From Argentina anserina (Eukaryota > Streptophyta > Magnoliopsida > Rosales > Rosaceae), in NCBI RefSeq assembly GCF_933775445.1, contig NC_065877.1, forward strand, positions 9,920,001-9,984,000: a stretch of DNA of 64,000 bases, read 5' to 3'. Each line of letters opens with the position of its first letter. The first letter of the stretch is position 1. The translations under genes were made by a program, and so were the position numbers. This document shows positions 34,442-47,000 of the stretch, one piece after another. Below the pieces are notes generated by a model. That model did no database searches and was not told the origin of the DNA. It saw nothing but the letters and a program-made list of their open reading frames with translations.

Positions 34442-37400
34442 CTACAGTAGTCCGGCAGCTCTTAGAGCCCCTTGAAAAGCCCGTTCACTGACTGTAACCT
34501 GCAAGCAATGGAACATGAAAGCAATTACTTGGAGCAAAGATCATCTTACACATGCATGTTATGTCCCTGTTTGGTGTCATTAGATTCGACATAGAAATCG
34601 ATTACAACCCCGTTTAATGAATACCAACTTCAAACTCCAAGTACAAAGCAGGTAGGATTGGTGAGCAAAGTTGACGCCGCACCATTTTTGTTCAATTTGG
34701 AAAGACTAAAGTCCCTTGACCTATTTTCCTTCAACTTTCAAAAATTTATGTTGGAAGTTATCCTCCATTTCTTACTTCAATCTAATGAGTTGCGTGTTTG
34801 GATTGGACTTGCAGACCAAAAAAGGCCTAATCCCTAGCCAAGCAATTTACTAAAACATTTATCCCAATTTGAGACTCACATTATGATATCTAAGCTCTAA
34901 GCTAAAGAATATAGAACAAAATAATATTGGAACTTCTCAAAGTCCATCAAGTCTCAATTATTCGAATGTGACGTAAAATGGAGGTGCAAGTTATTACCTC
35001 TGGTACTTGGATGTTATAGCAGCGCTCAATTATCGCCATGGCCAGGCTATCCGAATCAAGGCAAAGCAAGTTAAACACCGCTCCTGCATGATTACATATA
35101 CCATTCCACTTAATCAATCTTTCCATTACTCAATCTAAGGAATGTTAGAGTGTTTTGTTTTCTATGGTAGAGTAATCTTTTCATTCTATCATAACTGAAT
35201 TATATGGAGAGAGCTAGAGTGCACATGAAAGAAAAAGCTATATTCCTGATCCCACACTTACCCTTGCTCCCAAAACGTCCTGCCCGGCCACATCTATGCA
35301 AGTACAGTTCATAATCAGGCTCCGGAGGATCCCGTGTGTTTGGAGAAGCTTCCCGCTTGATTGGAAGATCATAATTGACAACACAATTAACCTACATCAA
35401 GATATCATGTCAGCACATGAATCTTACAAGGCGCATGAGACAGAAAGGGGAACCAATGAAGGCCAACTGAACAGGGAAAGTCAGCACCTGTTTTGTTGAT
35501 CAAAACCTCGAGCTAGGAGATCAGCTGATATCAGAACTTTGGTTAAACCCTCTTTAAACTCTGTGACTATTTTATCTGTCTTCAAGACTGAGAGCGCCAT
35601 GTACGGTAGTAACCGAATGACCATCTCCAACAAGTACTTCATGCAACATTTTCGCACCATTTCTTGACCGCACAAAAATTATAGTTTGTCCAATGTAATC
35701 TCCTAGTTCAAATATTTTTTATTTGATCACCTCAATTTTATCCAGCTCATCTGAACAGTAAACCTTGTACTGCTTCACAGCTTCCAAAGACAGCTCTTCT
35801 TTCTTTATAGTTAGCTTATTATAATTTTTCATCACCCTAGGTATGAACTTTGTGATCATTTCATTAAAAGTAGCCGAAAACAAAAGCACCTGGAAAAGAA
35901 CGATACAGGAGAAGGTAGAATTACCATACTTTGTAACTTAATATTGAACTGCATGCACAAGGCACTATTGAACTGCATTCATATAATAAAGACATTCACA
36001 GTATGCACAAGGCACTATTGAACTGCATGCCATAACCATTCCTGTTACCCTAGACACATCTGTAATTTTCATGGAAAAATATGCAACACATTCAGACCTA
36101 CAATGGTTGGAGCTGGTCTCCAATTAACATGCCTGAGGGAAATTTTCATTACTAAGGAGGTCCAGTCATCATAGTTACATATCAATACCTTATTCCTTAC
36201 TCCATTTGAGAGTATTGAAGTATTGATAGTCATCTTTAAGTTTATATGCTTCCTTGCTCTTAAGCCACTACCAGAAACATGTTTGAAGAACCATTCAAAT
36301 GACTACACAAAACAATGAACATGCATATATATACACAACCTTAAGTTTGGACAGAGGATCGAGAACCATAATAGTTGAAAGATAGTTTGACAAACCTGGC
36401 AGTGAGGGCTAAATTTATCAATCTCCTTTATCCTTAAAGAATCATCTCTAAAGCCATCCTGCACAAACATGTTAAACCATTAACGATCTACTGTATGACA
36501 ACAAAAGCATAAACCATTGGAAGACAAATACAAAATTCTTATGCCAAGCCACACAATTGCATTGCATTCTAACAGATCTAAGTCTCTAACTACTGCTCAA
36601 TAGAACACAGAATCAGAGATGCTCCCATTTTAACAAGCAACACTAGCCAAGCAGTCGAGAACCACAATAAACATACAAATAGACTCAGTAAACGATAATT
36701 ACCTCAGCAAGCATGTGATCAGCCTCATCAAAAACAAGAACTTTCAACTTGCTTATTCCCAACTTCTTGTACGACATAAGCTTATGCACCGTACCAGAAG
36801 TCCCAACCACAATATGCGCCATCACTGGCGCCCGGTCACGTACAGATGTAGAGCTCGGCGTCACACTTGGGACAGCACACTCGATTTTTATTCCCATGTA
36901 CACCGACCTATGATGCACGAGTATGGGCACGGGACACGGACACAGACACGACATGACACGAGATACGTTATTTTCTAAAATGTAGTATTTTGGATACGTT
37001 TTGTAAAATAATATTATATACATATATATTAAATTCTAAAATTTGATCAAACAAACAATTAGAACACTTAAATCTCATCAATTTTACAATAAACATAAGT
37101 TCATGAATTAAATACTTAATAAGTTTAAGCAAAACAAAATAATACGGCTGAGAGAGTGAGGGTATTAGATTTAAGTTTTATTTACGTGACAATGACAATT
37201 ATAACTCTAAAACGTATTCAAAACGTACTCTGACCGTATCTACAGAGTTAACATATACTACATAGTTTAGGTGCGTATTTTCAGCTTTCGGTATGTATAT
37301 ATAGTGTATCCAGCCCATACTCGTATCTGATACGGATACGATACGTGTACTCACTTTTCTGGATGTATCCGTGCATCATTGACACCGACATCCTCTCAAG

Positions 37401-37809
37401 CACCTCCATTATCTGCCACATTCACTTACCAACATCAAAAATCCAACTCATTCATCCAAATATTCAATGTCGACAATTTTCTATCATAAACAATACAAAC
37501 AAAAATCGTAACTTTAAGCTATGCAATGCGACAAGTTTATACCTGAATGGCGAGCTCTCTGGTGGGCAAATGCAGAGTGCCTGAGGAGCTTTGACACCGG
37601 GATCGATCCAGCCCAGCATTCCAAGCCCAAAACAAGTAGTTTTGCCGGTGCCATTGTGAGCTTGAGCAACCAAATCCTTAAAAGGAGGCGTCAAAATCAT
37701 CGGCAAAGTCTTTGCCTGAATATAACTGGGCCTCTTGAAGCCCATGTTCGCATACAAAGCCGTCAAAATCACCGGCGACAGATTCAGATCCTCAAAGCTC
37801 CTCACCGAG
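34442..37809 (-). pseudogene. DEAD-box RNA helicase copy A (LOS4/RH38-like)
   Basis: Minus-strand exons in family order: 37809-37543, 37412-36703 (split by a MITE), 36458-36396, 35889-35488, 35391-35262, 35083-34998 and 34498-34442. Motifs: AQAHNGTGKT (I), DEADHML (II), LLFSATF (III), ARGFD (V), [10 protein letters not shown] (VI). Relatives are DBP5/LOS4-type helicases that export mRNA at the nuclear pore. Lesions: no exon 1; a one-base loss shifts CICPTRELA to CICPPESSP at the end of the first exon; a 474-bp MITE in the next; TAA in the III-to-V exon (after DKIEVIK) and another frameshift after GALSLEDR. Motif Ib GTPGT is GTSGT. Splice sites otherwise look intact and the last three exons are clean, so decay is not ancient. 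Confidence 0.88.
36908..37381. mobile_element. hAT-type MITE inside a helicase exon
   Basis: 474-bp non-coding element. Its right end, read inverted, is CAATGATGCACGGATACATC and its left end is CTATGATGCACGAGTATGG, giving TIRs of about 13 bp with CGTATCGTATCCG-like subterminal repeats. It is flanked by an exact 8-bp duplication ACACCGAC (36900-36907 and 37382-37389), the hAT hallmark. The duplicated bases are helicase coding sequence, so the insertion site is within the exon. Confidence 0.9.
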
Positions 37810-37840
37810 CTGTAAACTAGGGTTAAACGTGTCTTGTAAT

Positions 37841-38317
37841 CAAGGACTAAAATATCTCCTATCGAGGATATATCAAAAGTTCAAAAAATGGAAATTTCGG
37901 TGTAAATATCGGAAAATATCGATATAACTAAAATTTTCGACAGAAACTTTAAGTATATTTATATTAATATGAAGGTAGTACACATTATTACTTGTGGCAC
38001 ATATGGTAAGGATGTTATGCTTTCACATGGCTAATCAAGGTCCGAGTCCCCTTGGAGCAAACATTGCCCCCTTTTTCTGGCATTTGAATCAAAGGGACCA
38101 CTTGATTGGCTGAATTTAAATCAAGTGACCACTTAATTGGTGAATTGGCCTATGTCAAGCTATAAGACCACTTCAAACATATCGCCCATATATTGGGTAT
38201 TTCTGAAATTATCGCGACATTTCGGATCTTTCCAACAAAAACAAGATGGTATGTTATAGGCTCGAAAAACCGAAAATGTCGCCGAATATCGGCAAAATTA
38301 TCGATTTTTAGACCTTG
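37841..38317. mobile_element. hAT-type MITE upstream of helicase copy A
   Basis: 477-bp element with ends CAAGGACTAAAA and (inverted) CAAGGTCTAAAAATCG, flanked by an exact 8-bp target duplication CTTGTAAT at 37833-37840 and 38318-38325. Non-coding, with ATATCG-rich subterminal sequence. It sits about 30 bp outside the first remaining exon of helicase copy A, at the point where exon 1 and its intron are missing. Confidence 0.88.
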
Positions 38318-38329
38318 CTTGTAATCGTC

Positions 38330-39385
38330 TGTTGTTGTTTTTTTCTTAGTTTCTTTATCATTTCATTCTTAATAAAAAATGAGCATTTTTAGTTTTTTTT
38401 TTAAGAACGACGAATTGTCATATATTAGAATAAGTAATGTACGAAATAACATAAAAAAACTTTCACTCCCTAATAGGAAGCAACAATAATCAAAAGTTTG
38501 TGAAATGATTAACTCCTAGCAAACTAGCAATATTATACTAGAAACTCACATCGCAATGCTGAATCTCTACAGTCTCGACCCATAAAGTAACTAGAAAATA
38601 TCTTTTGTTAGCAAAGCCCACTTATTTGAGTGAAATTGTAGGAGTGCACCATGAAAATGCTGCAAATAATGTAACACCACTCGTAACTGAGAAGCAATGA
38701 CTACCGAGTGATACCTCATGGGTCCTAGATTCGGAACAAAGAATGAGTAGGCCTCATAGACAAAGCCCAACACCCAATGTTGGGCACTTAGCTCTTCTTT
38801 GGACACCGAATGCTACCCAGATGATGAATTGCTCCGCCGTCCAGCCAACGATGAAGGTTGACGGCATCTTAGCACCCGCGACTGACGATGATGGGTACCA
38901 TCTTCACCACAACCTACTCTCCTCTGAATCCATTCATCCAACCACAAGCCTAACCATTCCGCGCCACCACTAGATTGCTTCGATCTCCACCACAACCAGA
39001 TGACCGCAATTTCTGACAAGAGCAGCCCCGGATCCCATATCCGACACCCAGATCTCATCCCTGACCTCTCTTCGAACCCATGTGATCTCTCAAATCCAAA
39101 AGATCTGCGCCAAGCAAACCGCTGGAGCTCCAATGACCTTCTGCCACATATATGCAACCAATGGACACCACAGATCGATCTGAGTTAACAGGCCAACCCC
39201 AAGTTCCTGTAAAACCATGAATTGACAGGAATCGAACTCGATGTACTCGACACAAGGGTCGAAAAAGATGTCCTCCGAGAAGAAGAGACGGTATTGGAGT
39301 GGATGGAAATCAAAGAGAAAAGCCACCACACCCCCAACCTTAGTGGAGAGGTGCCATTAGATTTCATCTCCTATGGACAAAATAT
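38330..39385. other. Unassigned region, no gene recognised
   Basis: The 38600-39350 part is more GC-rich than its surroundings and has overlapping frames on both strands (for example 38813-39157 minus), but none shows a domain or family signature. It may be an unidentified repeat fragment. Confidence 0.4.
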
Positions 39386-39840
39386 GAGTTATTTTAGTTG
39401 CACCTCTCAATTTACTATATGTACCTCATGTAATTTTTGTAAAAATGTATTCTATGTTTTACCCTCTAAACATAATCAGCCAAAAATACATAATTTTCTG
39501 TTTTTCACTTTCCTATTGTTTTTATGTTCCATTTGAGGAACAAAAGACCTCTCTCTGTCTCTCCTTCAACACGATTGCCAAAAGATAGAGAGGTATAAGT
39601 GTAGAACTTTTGTTTTTTACAGATTTCATTGTGACTAGAGATTGCACTGATGGTAAGCTTCTCTTCCGATTTGAACACTCACTAAAAATGAATCTTTGTT
39701 CTTTGTTTTTTTTTTTCTAAATAAACAGACAATCTATATTCATTTGGTCTAGTTTTGTTAGAGGGTAAAATGGGAAAGAAGACTTTACAAAAATTAAAAG
39801 AGGTCTAGATAGCAAAATGAGAGGTGCAACTAGAATCCCT
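39386..39840. mobile_element. MITE with ~80-bp imperfect TIRs
   Basis: Left sequence TTTAGTTGCACCTCTCAATT...TTTTACCCTCTAA (39393-39470) is present in inverted form at 39754-39835 (...GAGGTGCAACTAGAA). The internal 290 bp are non-coding. Long similar TIRs suggest a Mutator-type origin; the target duplication was not resolved. Confidence 0.65.
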
Positions 39841-40031
39841 AAAAAAAATTGGTAATTTCTATCTCAAAAGAAAAAAAAATTGTAGGACCTAAGATTCTAA
39901 GAATGAGTGAATTTTAGGTGATCGCTTTGTTGAGTTAGAAAGAAGTTTAGGTGTGAAAATATATATATTCATTAAATCTCACTTCGTTCTCAAATAATGG
40001 TCAGAAAGGAAGACGCGCACATATTAGACTA

Positions 40032-40535
40032 CAGTGGAATCTCGTTAAATTAATGCTCGATTAATTAATAACCTCGCTAAAATAATATTTTTTACTGGTC
40101 CCGACTCGAGGCTAACGTGCAAAATTAATAATTAACTAAATTTGTAAGATGATAGAAATTTGAGAATTTATATAGACTCCATCGAATATATAAATTATCA
40201 ATTACATAATTTATATAATAAATTTTACATTTTTGAGAATTGCATTGAAGAATTTTGTTGATTTAATTATTATTAAATAAAAATAATACAATACATAGAA
40301 CAACATAATATTCTAAATAACAGTTTCCATGATAAATCAAATAATATGGTGCATCAACGAAGTAAAAAAAATTTCTTTGAAAATGTGAAAGAAAATGTTT
40401 ATTATACCTTCATAAATTAATAATTTATCACTTAATCGATAAATTAATATATTACTAATTTATCGATATATTAATATCTCGTTAAAATAATAATTTTGTC
40501 AATCCTAAACCTATTAATTTATAGAGATTTTACTG
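40032..40535. mobile_element. Emigrant/pogo-like MITE
   Basis: 504-bp AT-rich element with TIRs CAGTGGAATCTCGTTAAATT and (inverted right end) CAGTAAAATCTCTATAAATT, flanked by TA. These ends match the CAGTAAAACCTCTATAAATT consensus of plant Emigrant-like Tc1/mariner (pogo) MITEs. No coding sequence. Confidence 0.85.
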
Positions 40536-40681
40536 TAAAACAAACTTCTCACACCAACAATGTCATGAATCATGATCGTTGCTCGTACAAACTTTCAAGT
40601 CCTAGCTTAACTGGAAGAGCCATATATAGTGCATGTTAATGATGTTATGCTGCATATAGACACTATAGTCATGAGTAATGA

Positions 40682-40686
<5 letters not shown>

Positions 40687-40729
<43 letters not shown>
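40687..40729. repeat. (TAA)14 microsatellite
   Basis: Uninterrupted trinucleotide tract in intergenic DNA. Confidence 0.9.
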
Positions 40730-41043
40730 CAACAATTTTTAAGTCTTGTTACTAGGAGTCGAATCTGATAACTTCTCTATTGATTCTGAAAAGGGGCACA
40801 TAAGAATCAGGGAAGTAATGACCAAGCAAAGTTGCTTGTAAATTGTAATTACAGAGGTTTTGGTTTGTACTTTGTAGTTTCTATGTAGACCCATTTTGCA
40901 AGTACAATACTACGTACTGTAATAACATTTGGCAATCAAGAAAGAATGCAGAATCAGAACAAAAGGGCTTAGCACTTCATTTCTGTACGCATTCCTTCAC
41001 ATCAATTTTGCCCAGACGGATTGACTTTGGCCATGCCGATCAG

Positions 41044-44000
41044 TCATTCCTTCAATCCCGCTAACTTGAGAGCATCTTCAAAAGCTTCTTCAGTTATGTT
41101 AACCTGCAACAAAAGAGACTAGATAATCATTAGAAGTACTAGCTTAAGTTGCTAAACAAGGCAGAAGTATAAGTTTGAAGAATACAAAGTTTTATGTGAC
41201 TCCTTTCCATGTTCACCAATGTATAAAATGTGAGTCTCTCATATCCATTTTTATAGGCACATAATGAGGTGGAAGATCCCTTCAAAAAAACAAACGAGGT
41301 GGAAGATTACTCTTACCTCTGGTACTTGGATGTTATAATGCTGCTCAATTTTTCCCATGAGTTGCTGATCAGAATCATGGCAAACTAAGTTAAACACAGC
41401 TCCTGCAAAAACACACAGGTACCATGCAGCAACACCAGTTAGTACTCAATGATTCGTTCAAATGAGGAAGCTTAATAGAAATTATCTGCAGGGTTATGCT
41501 CTTGGGCTTCAGGCAATGCAGTATCTTTGTAGTACCAACGTTTGAAACCGTAAAAGGAACAGATAGGTCCTCATCAGAAAACTCACCCCTGTGACCAAAC
41601 CGCCCTGCCCGACCACATCTGTGCAAGTACACCTCATAATCTGGCTCTGGAGCTGCTCGCGCACTAGAACAAGCTTGATACTTTATTAGAAGATCATAGT
41701 TGACCACACAGTTAACCTACAATAAGGGATCATTGCATCAAGTCAATGCAAGAAATGGGAATAATCGTCAAGAGGTGAATGGGAGCAACTGATGGTACCT
41801 GCTGGCTGTCAAAGCCTCGAGCAAGCATGTCTGTTGCAATGAGAACTTGAGTGTAACCCTCTCTGAAATCTGTAATTGTCTTATCTCTGTGTTCAGGAGT
41901 GAGAGCACCATGAACATTTGTAACTGCATAACCATCCTCCTGAAGTTGTTCATGCAACATTCTTGCATTAGCTTTTGACCCTACAAATATGATTCGCTGA
42001 CCAATGTTCTCCCCTAGGTCAAATATCTTGGTTTTAATCACATTAATTTTGGTTAGTTCATCAGGGCAGCAAACTTTGAACTGCTTCACAGCCGCCAAAG
42101 ACAGCTCTTCTTTCTGAACGTATAGTTCATTTTTGTCCTTCACCTTTGAAATGAAATTTCTGACTATTTCATCAAATGTAGCAGAAAACAGGAGCACCTG
42201 AAAGCAATTAATGTTCGGAAAGATTGTCAAACCCTTCATCCTTGTACATTATAAGTTTATAACAAATACTCGGCAACATAGTAAATTGTACACATTATAT
42301 CAATTTTATAGAGGAATTCTAATCATGATATCAAGAGGAAATATTCAAGAAATAACAATACTTTTGTACACATCAATATGGTTGTCAATGAAACTGAACT
42401 TTTGTACCAAATAACCACAAATGACAAATAACGACTAACATAACAGAAATAAGCTACATATATAGGATAACAAACTGGAGGAACCCCAAAGCTATAAAGC
42501 TCTCAGAACCACATTTGGCCGGAGAGCTAAAAGGACATCAACAAGCTAGATTCACAATGATGGGCATGATGGGGCCAGTCAGTCAAACCCGAAGGCAGAA
42601 CTTCTCTTTAGCTAAATTATGCTACAAAAATCCATCAAATGACCGAGGGCATGAAATCAAAGTATCAAACATGTCTTAGCTAGGCACAATGATCAATATC
42701 TTGCAAGACCTGTATCGAGTACAAGCACTTGACACCATTGTCTTTGGTCAGTATCAAAAGTCGAAACTTGTAGCATAGTCTTCGCCTCAGGTTGCAGAGA
42801 AAACACAGAAACAATACAGAGAAGCTGTAGTTGAGGCTCTCAAAATAATTAACTCCATATAATCAGGCATATATATCAATCAAAATTATCATCTTAGATA
42901 ATCTTTTCCAGATTATCTGGCACAGGTAAGCCACATTAACAATGATTTTTTTTCCCAAAATCTACCAAATGGAAACTTTCTTTACTACCAGAGAGGCAGA
43001 GAGCCATATATCATTTATAGTAATTGCACCATGATATGGACATACACAAATATTTTTTGAAATTAATAGAATGTACATACAAGGAAAAACCTCACATATC
43101 CAGGGACAATTAATAAAGAGTACACTTTAGTTTGACAAACTTGGCGGTTAGTGTCAAATTTATCTACCTCCTCTTTTATTCTCAAAGAATCATCTTTGAA
43201 TTCATCCTGCAAATGAATGTATAGACACATGTGGTCAACATGTGCACTTAAAAGCTTAAAACATTATGAACAAAATAATTCTTCAATCCTTATGCTAATA
43301 ACAATGCTATAAATTCTGAAACTGCATGTAACGACCCCAAAATTTCAAGCTTAAAAACTCAAAATTTCAAAATCGTGAAACACCAAACAATCTCGATGAA
43401 ATCGAAATCATTTAAAATGCCACAGCGGATCATCTCTGAGTTCAAAATACAACTCAGTCAAACCGATTATTACAAACCAAATTATAATTCAACATTATAA
43501 CAAATGGAAATGTCTAATCCTCACAACAACCTCACAAGATAGTCACACAAAATCCTCACACAAGCTGGAGACAAATAACTTCAAGTCCTCTGAGCGGTCC
43601 GTCAATTCCCGCTAATCCACACCTGCAGAGTTATCCACTACACCATCGAATTGGTGCACCGGGATTGTAAACACAAACCCGGTAAGCTTATAGCTCGTAT
43701 GAGTAAAATGAAAATATAATTCGCATATCAATATATACGAAAAATCACAAATCAACAAATATAAATGCCCTCATGAGTCAATGGACGGCCCATCTGGTTG
43801 TCCCAAAGAAATATGAAATGAAACGCTCATGAGAAATTAAGTAACCCTTCTGGTTACCCAAATGCATTAATAATACGGGTACCAAGAACGCTGGTACACA
43901 TCTGTTACCCCTCTCGTAATACACCGCCGATATTGGATAGCCACCCGCTACCCAACATCTAAAAATATCTGAGTACCCATGAGCAGATAACCACCCGTTA

Positions 44001-47000
44001 CCTCACATGCAGTACTACGGCAGACAGACTAGAGCTCTAACTGTATCGTAACTTTCGCCCGGCCAAAGGCTAGGTTCCGACTTGCCAAACACGTACAATA
44101 ATCTCACATCATATTGTACCAAATCAAGTCCGAAGACAAATCAACATTTTAACAATCTCAATGTTAAAATTACGTACAATAATCTCACATCATATTGTAC
44201 CAAAAATCAAGTCCGAAAACAAATCAACATTTTAACAATCTCCATGTTAGAATCACGTACAATAATCTCACATCATATTGTACAAATCAAAATCACATGC
44301 TCAATATATAAATCTCGTCATCAATATGACATAAATCACGATAAAATCATAACAGTATATTATATAGCAAACTATATATATATATGTACATATTTACCAT
44401 TTATACAATATATATATATATATAATCCATTATATCATATACATGTCATATTTCATAAAAACACGTCCGAAGACAAAACATTTTAACAAACTCATGTTAA
44501 AACCACGTACGATAATCACACATCTTATTGTACAAAAATCAAATCACATGCTCAATATTTAATTCTCGTCATCGAAATGACCAATTCCAATGAATTCATA
44601 ACAGTATATAATATAGCAAACTATATATATATGTACTTATTACCATTTATACAATATATATGTAATCCACTATATCGTATACATGTCGTAATTCAATATT
44701 AAAAACTCTTGTAAAATCTTGAATCTCCGCAAGGGTAGATTCGTAAATATGTGAGATTTTACTCACCTTATCGACTCGAGCGTAATTCCACAATTTCCGA
44801 AAATCATTCCTTTCCTTTCCTTCACTAGTCACTGTTCACTATTACTGTTCACTATTCACTGTTCCGTATTTACTATTTGTGTATTACTGTACAAATACAC
44901 ATCCAATACTTATCTCTGTACGAGTACATACTGCTTACGTATTTTATACGTACAAATACTATTTAAATGTACGTACTGTTTCAGTAAATAATAATTACCG
45001 AATTACCCTTCTAAAATTACTTTTTACCTTTACTAAAAGTAATTTACATTTACATTTACCGTACGTAAATAAAATTTACATTTACATTTACCGTACGTAA
45101 ATAAATTACTAAATTACCCTTCCGGAAATACTGTTCAAGCCGCCGCACGTTGCGGCGCGTGGGGCCCACGCGCCGACACCCACCAAGGCGCGTATGACGC
45201 CACCGCCACCCCGAAACCATCCTCCTTTCTTCCTCTGCCATTCCCACGGCCAAGACCACCCCTACACTACCTCACTCTCTCACACGCGCCGCCTAAGGTA
45301 GCGGTGCTCAACCCTCACCACCTACATCTCCGATTCTCCTCCAACATTCTCCAATCGATCCAGAAATCTCCCAAATCAATCCCAAACATCCAACAAACAC
45401 AAACAACAATTCAATTACATCAATTTTTTACCTAATTCGAACGACGGAAGCTCGATTTTTCGTCGGTGATGCGTGAGAAGCCGGCGACGTCGATTCGAGC
45501 AACGGCAAGCTTGAGGGTTGCTGCGGAGGTCACACGGTGCTCCAGGGACCGGCTGTGAGGAACGCGATGGCTTAGAGGCGGATCGCGACGTGATGCAGAG
45601 GAAGGCTCGGGGAGAGAGAGGAGACTCTCGGCGGCGAGACAGAGCGGCGCGAGCTCGGGGTTTGGTGCAGAGGGCCTCGTGATGCCGTAGAGAGCGGCGG
45701 TGCACGACACGACGGTCCAGGGAGGCAGATCGCACGGAGGCGATTTTCTGAGGAGAAGGAGAGAGTTTTCGGGGAGAGAGAAAGAGGGAGGGAGGCGGAG
45801 AGAAGAGAGAGAATGAGGGGTTTCCACTTTTGGAAACCCTAGCTGATTAAACATCCTTTTTATACTAGTTTCCAAAAGTCTGAAACAACTTCTAACATTA
45901 ATAACTTTTACGTACAATGTCCGATTAGAACGCGTCACATATTCACGAACTCGTATCGACGAGCCCTACAACTTTCGTGAATAAAGTTTTCGCAACCGAG
46001 CAACGAAATAAAAGTCGATATATACATTGCGGAAATGTAACGTTTTTACTAATTAAACGTTCCGAAACGTTTCCGTTCGTGTTTCGTAATTTTGCAAGCA
46101 ATCCAAATTTCATTTTAATGAATTTCACCACTTAACATAAATTAATCCATCCAAACATCGTTCCGAAAAATCGGGTTATTACACTGTAGAACATTATGTA
46201 TATATATATGTTCAGCCAACTCCAATCATATATACGCATAACAGCCGACAGAAGTTTGTTCGTGACATAAAACACATTGAGAAAGACCTTTCATTCAATA
46301 AACATAAATATTCAGAGGCTAGGATTGGAGTCTTATGCGTAAGTAGAATGCATCAAGAACTTCAGATAATCAAGAACTACAATTACATGAGTACTCGAGT
46401 AACCATGAATTTTAGACACGTTCTAATAACTACATGAACAACATATATAATACCTTAGCCAGCATGTGATCAGCTTCATCAAAAACAAGGATCTTCAAGC
46501 AGCTTCCTCCCAGCTTCTTGTATGACATCAAGTTCTTAATTGTACCAGGTGTGCCAATCACAATTTGTGCTGATACCGGTGGCCTGTACTTCACTGGTGT
46601 AGATTTTTCCTTATCCATTGGGATAGCACACTATGTTTATCCCTGTGTATGACCCCATCTTTCGACTAACCTCTGCGTTCTGCCACATTCACAAAACCTC
46701 AAGATTTTAATTACTCCATGTCCTATGCATATTTTTATACATTCATCACAATTTTCTATTAAAAAGAAAAAAAAGAGCAAGAATTATGATCTGAAGGGCC
46801 AATTCTCTGGTGGGACAAATGCAGAGGGCCTGAGGAGCTTTCACATTCGGATCAACACGGCTGAGCATCCCAAGCATAAAATATGTCGTCTTCCCCGAGC
46901 CATTGTGAGCTTGAGCAACCAAATCTTTGTGCGGAGGAGTCAAAATCATAGGCAAAGTGATTGCCTGGATTTTACTAGGCTTCTTGAACCCCATTTCCAC

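Noticed and set aside
38591..39367. Cluster of overlapping minus- and plus-strand frames of 60-115 codons
   Set aside because: All frames are open because of local GC content; none shows a known domain, and no promoter or splice pattern links them.
45415..45938. 106- and 168-codon Arg/Ser-rich frames
   Set aside because: They overlap each other inside the GC-rich leader of a gypsy-type LTR and have no counterpart domain.
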